From positions 30,535,853 through 30,599,852 of the forward strand of contig CM075773.1 of NCBI GenBank assembly GCA_037974665.1: DNA of 64,000 nt. Direction: 5' to 3'. The stretch comes from Ehretia macrophylla (Eukaryota > Streptophyta > Magnoliopsida > Boraginales > Ehretiaceae). The position numbers and the translations under genes were made by a program. The notes under the pieces were generated by a model, which made no database searches, was not told where the DNA came from, and saw nothing but the letters and a program-made list of their open reading frames with translations. Position 1 is the first letter of the stretch, and each line of letters opens with the position of its first letter. Of this stretch, positions 1 to 11,944 are shown in pieces.

Positions 1-3000
1 TGAAGTTATCTTGCCCAAGGTGCCGTGTGATTCGATAATAGAAATGTGATGGATTAAGTTGTCGTCCTTTTCGTGGCTCACGACGTACGATCCGGGATGG
101 AAAAACAGCGCAAACGAAAAAAAGTGTCCCAAAACTTATGAAAACATTCGATTTTGGGATTGAAAAATAGGTACAGCCAAGTAGGCTTGCTACCCGCATC
201 GTAGAGCTCTCGAAGAGCTTTCCAACGGTATGTTGTGTACCGCGTAACTCCTTACGAATCAAAAGTTATAGGCACCGGAGCGACGGATACCTGTTCACAA
301 GCCCCACACCCTCGGTTTGTGGGACCAGCCTCTACGTGAATTGAATTTGTCTTGCCCAAGGTGCCTCGTGATTCAGTAATAGAAATGTGATCGATTAGGT
401 TATTTTCCTTTTTGCGGCTCACGATGTACGATCCGGGACGGAAAAACAGCGTAAAAGAAGAAAAGTATCCCGAATCTTATGAAAATGTTCGATTTTGGGC
501 TCCGAAAATAGGCGCAGCCAAGCAGGCTACATGCCTTTATCGTAGAGCTCTCAGAGTGTTTTCCAACGGTATGCTGTAAGCCGCGTAACTCTTGACGGAT
601 CAAAAGTTATGGGCATCGGAGCGACGGATACCTGGTCACAAGCCCCTCGCCCCTCTATTTGCGGCCCCAGCCTCTACGTGAAATGAAGTTGTCTTGCCCA
701 AGGTGCCATGTGATTCGGTAATAGGAATGTGATGGATTAGATTGTCGTCCTTTTCGCGGCTCACGACATAAGATCCGGGACATAAAAATAGCACAAAAGA
801 AGAAAAGTGTCCCAAAACTGATGAAAACGTTCAATTTTGGGCTCATAAAATAGGCGCTGCTGAGTGGGCTAGCTGCCCTAGTCGTAGAGCTCTCGGAGAG
901 CTTTCCAAAGGTATGTTGTGCGCCGCGTAACTTCTTACGGATCAAAAGTTATGGGCACAGGGGCGACGGATACCTAGTCAAAAGCCCACGCCCTCTGTTT
1001 GCTGGCCCAGCCTCTATGTGAAGTGAAGTTGTCTTGCCCAAGGTGCCATGGGATTTGGTAATAGAAATGTGATAGATTAGGTTGTTGTCCTTTTCACGGC
1101 TCACGACGTATAATCCGGGATGGAATAACAGCGCAAAAGAAGAAAAGTGTCCCTAAATTGATGAAAATGTTCAATTTTGGGCTGCGAAAATAGGTGCAGC
1201 CAATCAAACTTGGTGCCCAAGTCGTAGAGCTCTCGGAGAGCTTTCCAACGGTATGCTGTGCGCCGCGTAACTACTTACGGATCAAAAGTTATGGGCACCG
1301 GAGCGACGGATACCTGGTCATAAGCCCCACGCACTCGGTTTGAGGGCCCAGCCTCTATGTAAAGGGAAGTTGTATTGCCCAAGGTGCCGTGGGATTCGGT
1401 AATAGAAATGTGACGAATTTGGTTGTCGTCCTTTTCACGGCTCACGACGTACGATCCGGGACGAAAAAATAGCACAAAAGAAGGAAAGTGTCCCAAAACT
1501 GATGAAACCATTCAATTTTTTTCTACGAAAATAGGCGCAGCTGAGCAGGCTTGTTGCCAACGTCGTGGAGCTCTCGAAGAGCTTTCCAACAGCATGTTGT
1601 GCGCAACGTAACTCTTTACGGATCAAAAGTTATGGGCAACGGAGCGACAAACACATGGTCACAAGCCCCACGCCCTCTGTTTGCGGGAGCAACCTCTACG
1701 CGAAGTGAAGTTGTCTTGTCCAAGGTGCCATAGGATTCAATAATAGAAATGTGATGGATTACGTTGTCTTCCTTTTCGCGGCTCATGATGTACGATCCGG
1801 GACGGAAAAACAGTGCAAAAGAAGAAAAATGACCCAAAATTGATAAAATTATTCGATTTTGGGCTCTGAAAACTGGTGCACCCGGGTAGGCTTGGTTCTC
1901 CATCGTAGAGCTCTCGGAGAGCTTCCCAACGGTATGCTGTGCGCTGCGTAACTCCTTACAAATCAAAAGTTATAGGCACCGAAGCGACGGATACCTAGTC
2001 ATAAGCCCACACGCCCTCTGTTTGCGGGCCCATCCTCTACCTGAAGTGAAGTTGTCTTGCCCAAGGTGCCATGTGATTTGATAATAAAAATGTGATGGAT
2101 TAGTTTGTCGTCCTTTTCGCGGCTCACGATGTACGATCTGGGATGGAAAAACAGCACAAAAGAAGAAAAGTATCCCAAAATTGATGAAAATGTTCGATTT
2201 TGGGCTAAGAAAATAGGCGCAGCCAAGCATGCTTAGTACCCTTGTCGTAGAGCTCTCGGAGAGCTTTCTAACGGTATGTTGCGTGCTGCGTAACTCCTTA
2301 CGAATCAAAAGTTATAGGCACCGGAGCCACGGATACCTGGTCATAAGCCCCACGCCCACGGTATGTGGGCCCATCCTCTACATGAAGTGAAGTTGTCTTG
2401 CCCAAGGTGCCATGTGATTCGGTAATAGAAATGTGATGGATTAGGTTGTCGCCCTTTTCGCGGCTCATGATGTACGATCATGGACGGAAAAACAGCGTAA
2501 AAGAAGAAAAATGTCACAAAACTTATGAAAACGTTCGATTTTGGACTCCGAAAATAGTGGCAGCCGAGTAGGCTAGGTACCCCTATCGTAGAGCTCTTAG
2601 AGAGCTTTCCAACGGTATGCTATGCCCCGCGTAGCTCCTTACGGATCAAAAGTTATGGGCACCGGAGCGACAGATACCTGGTCACAAGCCCCTCGCCCTC
2701 TGTTTGCAGTCCCGCCTCTATGTGAAGCGAAGTTGTCTTGCCTAAGATGCCGTGTGATTCAATAATAGAAATGTAGTGGATTAGGTTGTCGTCCTTTTTG
2801 CGGCTCACTTCGTAGGATCCGGGATAGAAAAACAACGCAAAAGAAGAAAAGTGTCCCAAATTGGATGAAAACTTTCAATTTAGGGCTCAAAAAATAGGCG
2901 CAGTCGAGCAAGTTTACTGCCCACGTCGTAGAGCTCTCGGAGAGCTTTCCAACGGTATGCTATGCGCCGCATAACTCTTTATGGATCCAAAGTTATTGGC

Positions 3001-6000
3001 ACCGGAGCGAAGGATAACTGGTAACAAGGTCCACGCACTCTGTTTGCGGGCCCAGCCTCTACATGAAGTGAAGTTGTCTTGCCCAAGGTGCCGTGTGATT
3101 CGGTAATAGAAATGTGGTGGATTAGGTTGTCGTCCCTTTCGCGGTTCGTGACGTACGATCCGGGATAGAAAAATAGCGCAAAAGAAGAAAAGTGTCCCAA
3201 AACTTATGAAAATGTTCGATTTTGGGCCCCAAAACTAGGGGAAGCTGGGCAGGCTTACTGCCCCCGTCATAGAGCTCTCGGATAGATTTTCAATGGTATG
3301 CTATGCGCCGCATAACTCCTTACGGATCAAAAGTTATGGGCACCGGAGCCACGGATATCTGGTCACAACCCCCACGCCATCTGTTTGCAGGCCCAGCCTC
3401 TACATGAAGTATAGTTGTATTTCCAAAGGTGCCGTGGGATTTGGTAATAGAAATGTTATGGATTAGGTTGTCTTCATTTTTGCGGCTCACGACATACGAT
3501 CCGGGATGGAAAAATAATGTAAAAGAAGAAAAACGTCCGGAAGCTGATAAAAACGTTTGATTTTGGGGTCCGAAAATAGACGCAACAGAGCAGGCTTAGT
3601 GCCCCCGTCTTAGAGCTCTCAGAGAGCTTTCCAACAGTATTCTGTGTGCCACGTAACTCCTTACGAATCAAAAGTTATGGGCACCGGAGCGACGGATACC
3701 TGGTCACAAACCCGACGCCCTCGGTTTGCGGGCCCAGCCTCCACGTGAAGTGAAGTTGTCTTGCCCAAGTTGCCATGGGATTCGGTAATAGAAATATGAT
3801 GGATTATGCTGTCGTCCTTTTCGCCTCTCATGACGTACGATCCAGGAAGGAAAAACCGCGCAAAAGAAGGAAAGTGCCCCGAAACTGATGAAAACGTTAA
3901 ATTTTGGTATCGAAAAATAGGTGCAGCTAAGCAGACTTGCTGCCCACATCGTAGAGCTCTTGGAGAGCTTTCCAATGGTATGCTGTGCGCCACGTAACTC
4001 CTTATGGATCAAAAGTAATAGGCAACGGAGCGACGGATACCTGGCCACAAGCCCCATGCCCTTGGTTTGTGGGCCCAGCCTCTACGTGAAGTGAAGTTGT
4101 CTTGCCCAATGTGCTATGGGATTCGGTAATAGAAATGTAATGGATTAGGTTGTCATCTTTTTTGTGACTCACGACGTACGATCCGGGATGAAAAAACAGC
4201 ACAAAAGAAGAAAACTGTCCTGAAACTGATGAAAACGTTCGATTTTAGGTTCTGAAAATAGGCGTAGCCGAGCATGCTTGGTGGCCCCGTCGTAGAGGTC
4301 TTGGAGAGCTTTCCAATGGAATGCTGTGCACCGCTAACTCCTTACGGATCAAAAGTTATGGGTACCGGAGCGACGGATACCTGGTCACAAGCCCCTCGCC
4401 CTCTATTTGCGGGCCCAACCTCTACGTGAAGTGAAGTTGTCTTGCCCAAGGTACCATGTGATTCGTTAATATGAATGTGATGGATTAAGTTGTCATCCTT
4501 TTCGCGGCTCACGACGTACGATCCGGGATGGAAAAGTAACGCAAAAAAAGAAAAGTGTCCCAAAACTGAGGAAAACGTTCAATTTTGGGCTCAAAAAATT
4601 GGTACAGCTTAGCGACCTAGCTGCCCCCGTCGTAGAGCTCTCGGAGAGCTTTCCAACGGTATGCTATGTGCCGCGTAACTCCTTACGGATCAAAAGTTAT
4701 GGGCACAGGCGCGACGTATACCTAGTCAAAGGCCCCACGCCCTCTGTTTGCAGGCCCAGCCTCTATGTGAAGTAAAATTTTCTTGCCCAAGGTGTCATAG
4801 GATTTGGTAATAAAAATGTGATAGATTAGGTTTTCATCCTTTTAACAGCTCATGACGTATGATCCAGGATGGAAAAACAACGCAAAAGAAGAAAATTGTC
4901 CCAAAATTGATGAAAATGTTTGATTTTGGGCTGTGAAAATAGGTGCAGCCAAGCAACCTTGGTGGCCCCGTCGTAGAGTTCTTGGAGAGCTTTCCAACGG
5001 TATGCTGTGCACCACGTAACTACTTACGGTTCAAAAGTTATAGGCACCGGAACGACAGATACCTGGTCATAAGCCCCACGCCCTCGGTTTGAGGGCCCAG
5101 CCTTTACGTAAAGTGAAGTTGTCTTGCAGAAGGTGCCGTGGGATTCGGTAATAAAAATGTGATGGATTAGGTTGTCGTTTTTTCGCGGCTCACGACGTAC
5201 GATTCGGGATGAAAAAACAGCGCAAAAGAAGAAAAGTGTCCCAAAATATATGAAAACGTTCGATTTTGAGCTCCAAAAATAGTCACAACTGAGCATGCTT
5301 GCTGTAAATGTCGTAGAGCTCTCGGAGAGTTTTCCAACAGTGTGTTGTGCGCAGCGTAACTCCTTACGGATCAAAAGTTATGGGCGACAGAGCGACGGAT
5401 ACATGGTCACAAGCCCCACGCCCTCTGTTTGCGGTCGTAGCCTCTACGCGAAGTGAATTTGTCTTGCCCAAGATGCCATGGGATTCAGTAATAAAAATGT
5501 GATGGATTAGGTTGTCATCCTTTTCGCGGCTCACAATGTATGATACGGGTCGAAAAAACAGTGCAAAAGAAGAAAAGTGTCCCAAAACTGATGACAACAT
5601 TCGATTTTGGGCTCTGAAAATTCACGCAGCCAGGTAGGCTTGGTTCGCCCATCGTAGAGCTCTCGAAGAGCTTTCCAATGGTATGCTGTGCACCGCGTAA
5701 CTCTTTACGGATCAAAAGTTATAGGCACCGAAGCGACGGATACCTGGTCATAAGGCCCCACCCCCTCGGTATGTAGGCCTAGCCTCTACGTGAAGTGAAG
5801 TTGTCTTGCACAGGGTGCCATAGGATTCGATAATAGAAATGTGATAGATTAGGTTGTCATCCTTTTCGCGGCTCACGTCATACGATACGGGACGGGAAAA
5901 CATAACAAAAGAAAAAAAGTGTCCCAAAACTGATAAAAATATTTGATTTTGAGTTCCGAAAATAGGTACAACCGAGCATGCTTGGTACCCCTGTCGTAGA

Positions 6001-9000
6001 GCTCTCAGAGAGCTTTCCAACGGTATGCTGTGCGCTGCGTAACTCCTTACGGATCACAAGTTATGGGCACCGGAGCGACGAATACTTGGTCACAAGCCCC
6101 ACACCCTCTGTTTGCGGGCCTAGCCTTTACGTGAAGTGAAGTTGTCTTGCCTAAGGTACCATGTGATTCGGTAATAGAAATGTGATGGATTAGGTTGTCG
6201 CCCTTTTCGCTGCTCACGACGTACGATCTGGTACGGAAAAATAACGTAAAAAAGGAAAAGTGTCCCAAAACTTATGAAAATGTTCGATTTTGGGCTCCGA
6301 AAACAGGCATAGCCGAGCAGGCTAGGTGCCCCCATCGTAGAGCTCACAGAGAGTTTTCCAACGGTATGCTGTGCGCCGCGTAACTCCTTATAGATCAAAA
6401 GTTATGGACACCAGAGCGACGGATACCTGGTCAAAATACCCGCGCCCTCTGTTTGCGGTCCGAGCCTCTACGTGAAGTGAAGTTGTCTTGCCCAAGGTGC
6501 CGTGTGATTCGTAATAGAAATGTGGTGGATTAGGTTATCATCCTTTTCGCGGCTCACGACGTACGATCCGGGATGAAAAAATAGCGCAAAAGAAGATAAG
6601 TGTCCCCAAACTAATGAAAACGTTCGATTTTGGGTTCTGAAAATAGGTGCAGCTGCGTAGTCTAGGTGGCCCTGTCGTAGACATCTTGGAGAGCTTTCCA
6701 ACGGTATGCTGTGCGCCACGTAACTCCTCACGGATCAAAAGTTATGGGCACCGGAGCGATGGATACCTTGTCACAAGCCCCACACCTTCTGTTTGCGGGC
6801 CCAGCCTCTACGTGAAGTGAAGTTGTCTTGCCCAAGGTGCCATGGGATTCGGTAATAGGAATGTGATGGATTAGGCTGTCATCCTTTTCGTAGCTCACGA
6901 CGTACGATCCGGGACAGAAAAACAGCGCAAAGGAAGAAAAGTGTCCTAAAATAGATGAAAACATTCGATTTTGGACTTCAAAAATAGACACGACCGAGCA
7001 GGCTTGCTGCCACCGTCGTGGAGCTCTCGGAGAGCTTCCCAACAATATGCTGTGCGCAGCGTAACTCCTTACGGATCAAAAGTTATGGACACCCGAGCGA
7101 CGGATACCTAGTCACAAGCCTCACGCCCTCTGTTTGCGGGCGCAGCCTCTACGCTAAGTGAATTTGTCTTGCCCAAGGTGCCATGGGATTCGGTAATAGA
7201 AATATGATGGATTAGGATGTCGTCCTTTTCGCGACTCATGATGTACGATCTCGGACGGAAAAACAGCGAAAAGAAGAAAAGTGTCCCAAAACTGATGACA
7301 ACATTCGATTTTGGACTCTGAAAACTGGCACAGCCGGGCAGGCTTGGTGCCCCCATTGTAGAGCTCTGGGAGAGCTTATCAACGGTATGTTGTGCGCCGT
7401 GTAACTCCTTACGAGTCAAAAGGTATAGGCGCCGGAGAGACAAATACCTGGGCACGTGCCCCACGCCCTCTGTTTACGGGCCCAGCCGCTACGTGAAGTG
7501 AAGTTGTCTTGCCCAAGGTACTGTGTGATTCGGTAATAGAAATGTGACGGATTAGGTTGTCGTCCTTTTTACGACTCACGACGTACGATCTGGGACAGAA
7601 AAACAGTGCCAAAGAAGAAAATAGTCCCAAAACTGATGAAAACGTTAGGTTTTGGACTCTGCAAATAGACGCATCTTAGCAGACTTGCTGCCCCCGTCGT
7701 AGAGCTCTCGGAGAGCTTTCCAACGGCATGTTGTACGCAGCATAACTCCTTACGGATCAAAAGTTATGGGCACCGGAGCGACGGATACCTGGTCACAAGC
7801 CCCACGCTCTCTATTTGCGGGCCCAGCCTCTACTTGAAGTGAAGTTGTCTTGCCCAAGGTGCCATGGGATTCGTTAATAGGAATGTGATGGATAAGGTTG
7901 TTGTCCTTTTCGCAGCTCACGACGTACGATCCGGGATTAAAAAAATAGCGCAAAAGAAGAAAAGTGTCCCAAAATAGATGAAAACGATCGATTTTGGGCT
8001 CCGAAAATAAGCGCGATCGAGCAGGCTTGCTACTACCATTGTAGAGCACTTGGAGAGCATTCCAACAGTATGTTGTGGCAGCGTAACTCCTTACAGATCA
8101 AAAGTTATGGGCATCGGAGCGACGGAAACTTGGTCACAAGCCCCACGCCCTCTGTTTGCGGGCGCAGCCTCTACGCGAAGAGAATTTGTCTTGCCCAAGT
8201 TGCAATGGGATTCGGTAATAGAAATGTGATGGACTAGGTTGTCGTCCTTTTCGCGGCTCACAATGTACGATACGGGACGGAAAAACAGCACAAAAGAAGA
8301 AAAGCATCCAAAAACTTATGACAACATTCGATTTCGGGCTCTGAAAACTAGCGCAGCCAGGCAGGCTTGGTGCCCCCATTATAGAGCTCTTGGAGAGCTT
8401 TCCAACGGTATGTTGTCCGCCGCGTAACTCCTTATGGATCAAAAGTTATAGGCACCGGAGCGACTGATACCTGGTCACAAGCCCCACGCCCTCTGTTTGC
8501 GGGCCCAGCCTCTACGTGATGTGAAGTTGTCTTGCCCAAGCTATCGTGTGATTCGGTAATATAAATGTGATGGATTAGGTTGTCGTCCTTTTTGCGGCTC
8601 ACGACATACGATCCGGGACGAAAAAACAACGTAAAAGAAGAAAAATGTCCCAAAATTGATGAAAATGTTAGATTTTGGGCTATGAAAATAGGCGCATCTG
8701 AGCAGCCTTGCTGCCCTCATTGTAGAGCTCTCGGAGAGCTTTGCAATGGTATGTTGTGCGCCGCGTAACTTTTTACGGATCGAAAGTTATGGGCACCGAA
8801 GTGATAGATACTTGGTCACAAGACCCACGCCATATATTTGCGGGACCAGCCTCTACGTGAAGTGAAGTTGTCTTGCCTAAGGTGCCATGGGATTCAGTAA
8901 TAGGAATGTGATGGATTAGGTTGTCGATCTTTACGCAGCTGACGACGTGCGATCCGGGACAGAAAAACAGTGCAAAAGAAAAATATCCCAAAATAGATGA

Positions 9001-9900
9001 AAACGTTCGATTTTGTGATCTGAAAATCGGCGCAACCGGGCAGGCTTGCTACCAACGTCATAGAGCTCTCGGAGAGCTTTCAAACAGTATGTTGTGCATA
9101 GCGTAACTCCTTACGGATCAAAAGTTATGGGCACCGGAGCGACGGATACCTGGTCACAAGCCCGACGCCCTTGGTTTGCGGGCCCAGCCTCTACTTGAAG
9201 TAAATTTGTCTTGCCCAAGGTGCCATGGGATTCGGTAATAGAAATGTGATGGATTAGGTTGTCGGCCTTTTCGAGGCTCACGACGTACGATCCAGGATGA
9301 AAAAACAATGCAAAAGAAGAAAAGAATCCCAAAACTGATGACAACATTCGATTTTGGGCTCTGAAAATAGCTGCAACTGAGCAGGCTTTCTACCCATATC
9401 GTAGAGCACTCAAAGAGCTTTCCAACGGGATGCTTTGCGACGCATAACTCCTTACGGATCAAAAGTTATTTGCACCGGAGCGATAAAGACTTGGTCACAA
9501 GCCCCGCGCCCTCGGTTTGCAGGCCTAGCCTCTACTTGAAGTGAAGTTTTCTTGCCAATAGTACCATGGGATTCAATAACATAAATGTGATAGATTAGGT
9601 TGTCCTCCTTTTCGCGGCTCACGCCGTACGATCCAAGAGGAAAAAACAGCGCAAAAGAAAAAAAGTGTCATGAAACTGATGAAAAAATTCGATTTTTGGT
9701 TCCGAAAATAGGCACAGCCGAGCATGCTTGGTGCCCCAGTCGTAGAGCTCTCGAATAGCATTCCAACGGTATGCTGTGCGCCGCGTAACTCCTTACGGAT
9801 CAAAAGTTATAGGCACCGGAGCAATGGATACCTGGTCACAAACCCCATGCCCTAGGTTTGTGGGCCCAACCTCTACGTGAAGTGAAGTTGTCTTGCCCAA
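1..9900. repeat. satellite sub-block with ~11-monomer periodicity
   Basis: Variant landmarks recur at about 3.75 kb (11 monomers). Examples: CTTGGTTC before CCATCG near 1891 and 5639; GGCTAGGT near 2570 and 6320; CTAGCTGCC near 869 and 4617; the CCAA-linked variant at ~1200 and ~4950. The variant CCCCTCGCCCTC occurs at about 644, 2688 and 4391, that is 6 plus 5 monomers. Not every intervening monomer pairs cleanly at this shift, so the higher-order unit here is older or more rearranged than in the next block. Confidence 0.45.
1228..1242. other. conserved 15-bp dyad in each monomer (representative copy)
   Basis: AGCTCTCGGAGAGCT is a 7-bp inverted repeat around one central base. A recognisable copy sits in nearly every monomer, about 40 bp before the TAACTCCTTACGG block. 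One monomer subtype has the complementary centre (AGCTCTCCGAGAGCT), so the arms are kept while the middle base flips. It could form a short cruciform or bind a dimeric protein; neither is shown by the sequence. Confidence 0.8.
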
Positions 9901-11944
9901 GGTGACGTGGGATTCGATAATAGAAATGTGATAGATTAGGTTGTTATCTATTTCGCGGCTCACGACGTACGATCCAGATCGAAAAAATAGAGCAAAAGAA
10001 GAAAAATGACCCGAAACTGATGAAAACGTTCAATTTTGGGTTCTGAATATAGGCACAGCCGAGCATGCTTCGTGGCCCCGTCGCAGAGCTCTCGGAAAGT
10101 TTTCCAACGGTATGTTGTGCGCCGCGTAACTCCTTGCGGTTCAAAAGTTATGGGCACCGGAGCGATAGATACCGGGTCACAAACCCCACGCCCTCTTTTT
10201 GGGGACCCAGCCTCTACGTGAGTTGAAGTTGTCTTGTGCAAGGTACCGTGGGATTCGGTAATAGGAATATGATGGATTATGTTTTCATCCTTTTCGCGGC
10301 TCACGACGTACGATCCGGGATGCAAAAACAACGCAAAAGAAGAAAAGTGCCCCCAAACTGATGAAAACGTTCGATTTTGGGCACTGAAAATAGGCGCAGC
10401 TAAGCAGACTTGCTGCCGTTGTCGTAGAGCTCTTGGAGAGCTTTCCAACGGTATGCTGTGCACTGCGTAACTCCTTACGGATCAATACTTATGGGCACCA
10501 GAGCGACAGATACCTGGTCACAAGCCCCATACCCACTGTTTGCTGGCCCATCCTCTACGTGAAGTGAAGTTGTCTTGCCTAAGGTGCCATAGGATTTAGT
10601 AATAGGAATGTGATGGATTAGGTTTTCGTCCTTTTCGCAGCTCACAAAGTACGATCCGGGATAGAAAAACATCGCAAAATAAGAAAAGTATCCTGAAATT
10701 GATGAAAACGTTCGATTTTGGGCTGCACAAATAGACGCAGCCTAGTAGGCTTGCTGCCGCTGTCGTAGAACTCTCGAAGAACCTTCCAACGGTATGTTGT
10801 GCACCGCATAACTCTTTATAGGTCAAAAGTTATGGGCATTTGAGCGATGGATACCTAGTCATAAGTCCCACACCCTCTGTTTGCGTGCCTAGCCTCTACG
10901 TGAAGTGAAGTTGTCGTGCCTATGGTGCTGCGTGATTCGATAATAGAAATGTGATGGATTAGTTTGTCGTCTTTTTTGCTGCTCACGACGTACTATCCGG
11001 GACGAAAAAATAGTGCAAAAGAAGAAAAGTGTCCCAAAACTGATGAAAACAATTGATTTTGGGCTTCGAAAACTATCACAGCAATGCAGGATTGGTGGCC
11101 CCGTCGTATAGCTCTCCGAGAGCTTTCCAACGGTATGCTGTGCACCACGTAACTCCTTGCGGTTCAAAAGTTATAGGCACCAGAGCCATGGATACCTGGT
11201 CACAAGCTCCACGCCATATGTTTGCGGGCCCAGCCTCTGCGTGAAGTGAAGTTGTCTTGCCTAAGGTGCCATGGGATTCGATATTAGAAATTTGATGGAT
11301 TAGGTTGTCGTCCTTTTTGCGGCTCACGACGTACGATCCAGGACGGAAAAACAGCGCAAATGAAGGAAAGTGTCCGAAAACTGATGAAAATGTTTGATTT
11401 TGGGCACTGAAAATAGGCGCAGCTGAGTAGGCTTGGCCCACGTCGTAGAGCTCTCTGAGGGTTTTCCAACGGTATGTTGTGCGCCGTGTAACTCCTTACG
11501 GATCAAAGGTTATGGGCACCGGAGCGACGGATACCTGGTCATAAGCCCCACGCCCTCTATTTGCGGGCCCAGCCTCTACGTGAAGTGAAGTTGTCTTGCT
11601 GAAGGTGCCACAGGATTCGGTAATAGGAATGTGATGGATTAAGTTATCGTCCTTTTTGCAGCTCACGACGTACGATCCAGGACAGAAAAACTGCGCAAAA
11701 GTGGAAAAATATCCCGAAACTGATGAAATCATTTTATTTTGAGCTCCGAAAATAAGTACAGCCGAGCATGCTTGGTGCCCAAGTTGTAAAGCTCTCGGAT
11801 AGCTTTCCAACTGTATGTTGTCCGCCCCGTAACTCCTTACTGATCAAAAGTTATGGGCACCGGAGTGACGGATACCTGGTCACTAGCCCCACGCCCTCGG
11901 TTTGTTGGCCCAGCCTCTATGTGAAGTGAAGTTGTCTTGCCAAG
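9901..11944. repeat. short higher-order unit, 6 monomers
   Basis: Unit bounded by two copies of the diagnostic variant monomer carrying GACGTGGGATTCGATAATAG followed by TTGTTATCTATTTCGCGG (9901 and ~11945; the second copy has a one-base deletion). The spacing of 2.04 kb equals six 341-bp monomers. The same distance separates the CAATGCAGG / CCATGCAGG variants at ~11082 and ~13121. It looks like a full unit that lost about seven monomers by unequal exchange. Confidence 0.7.
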
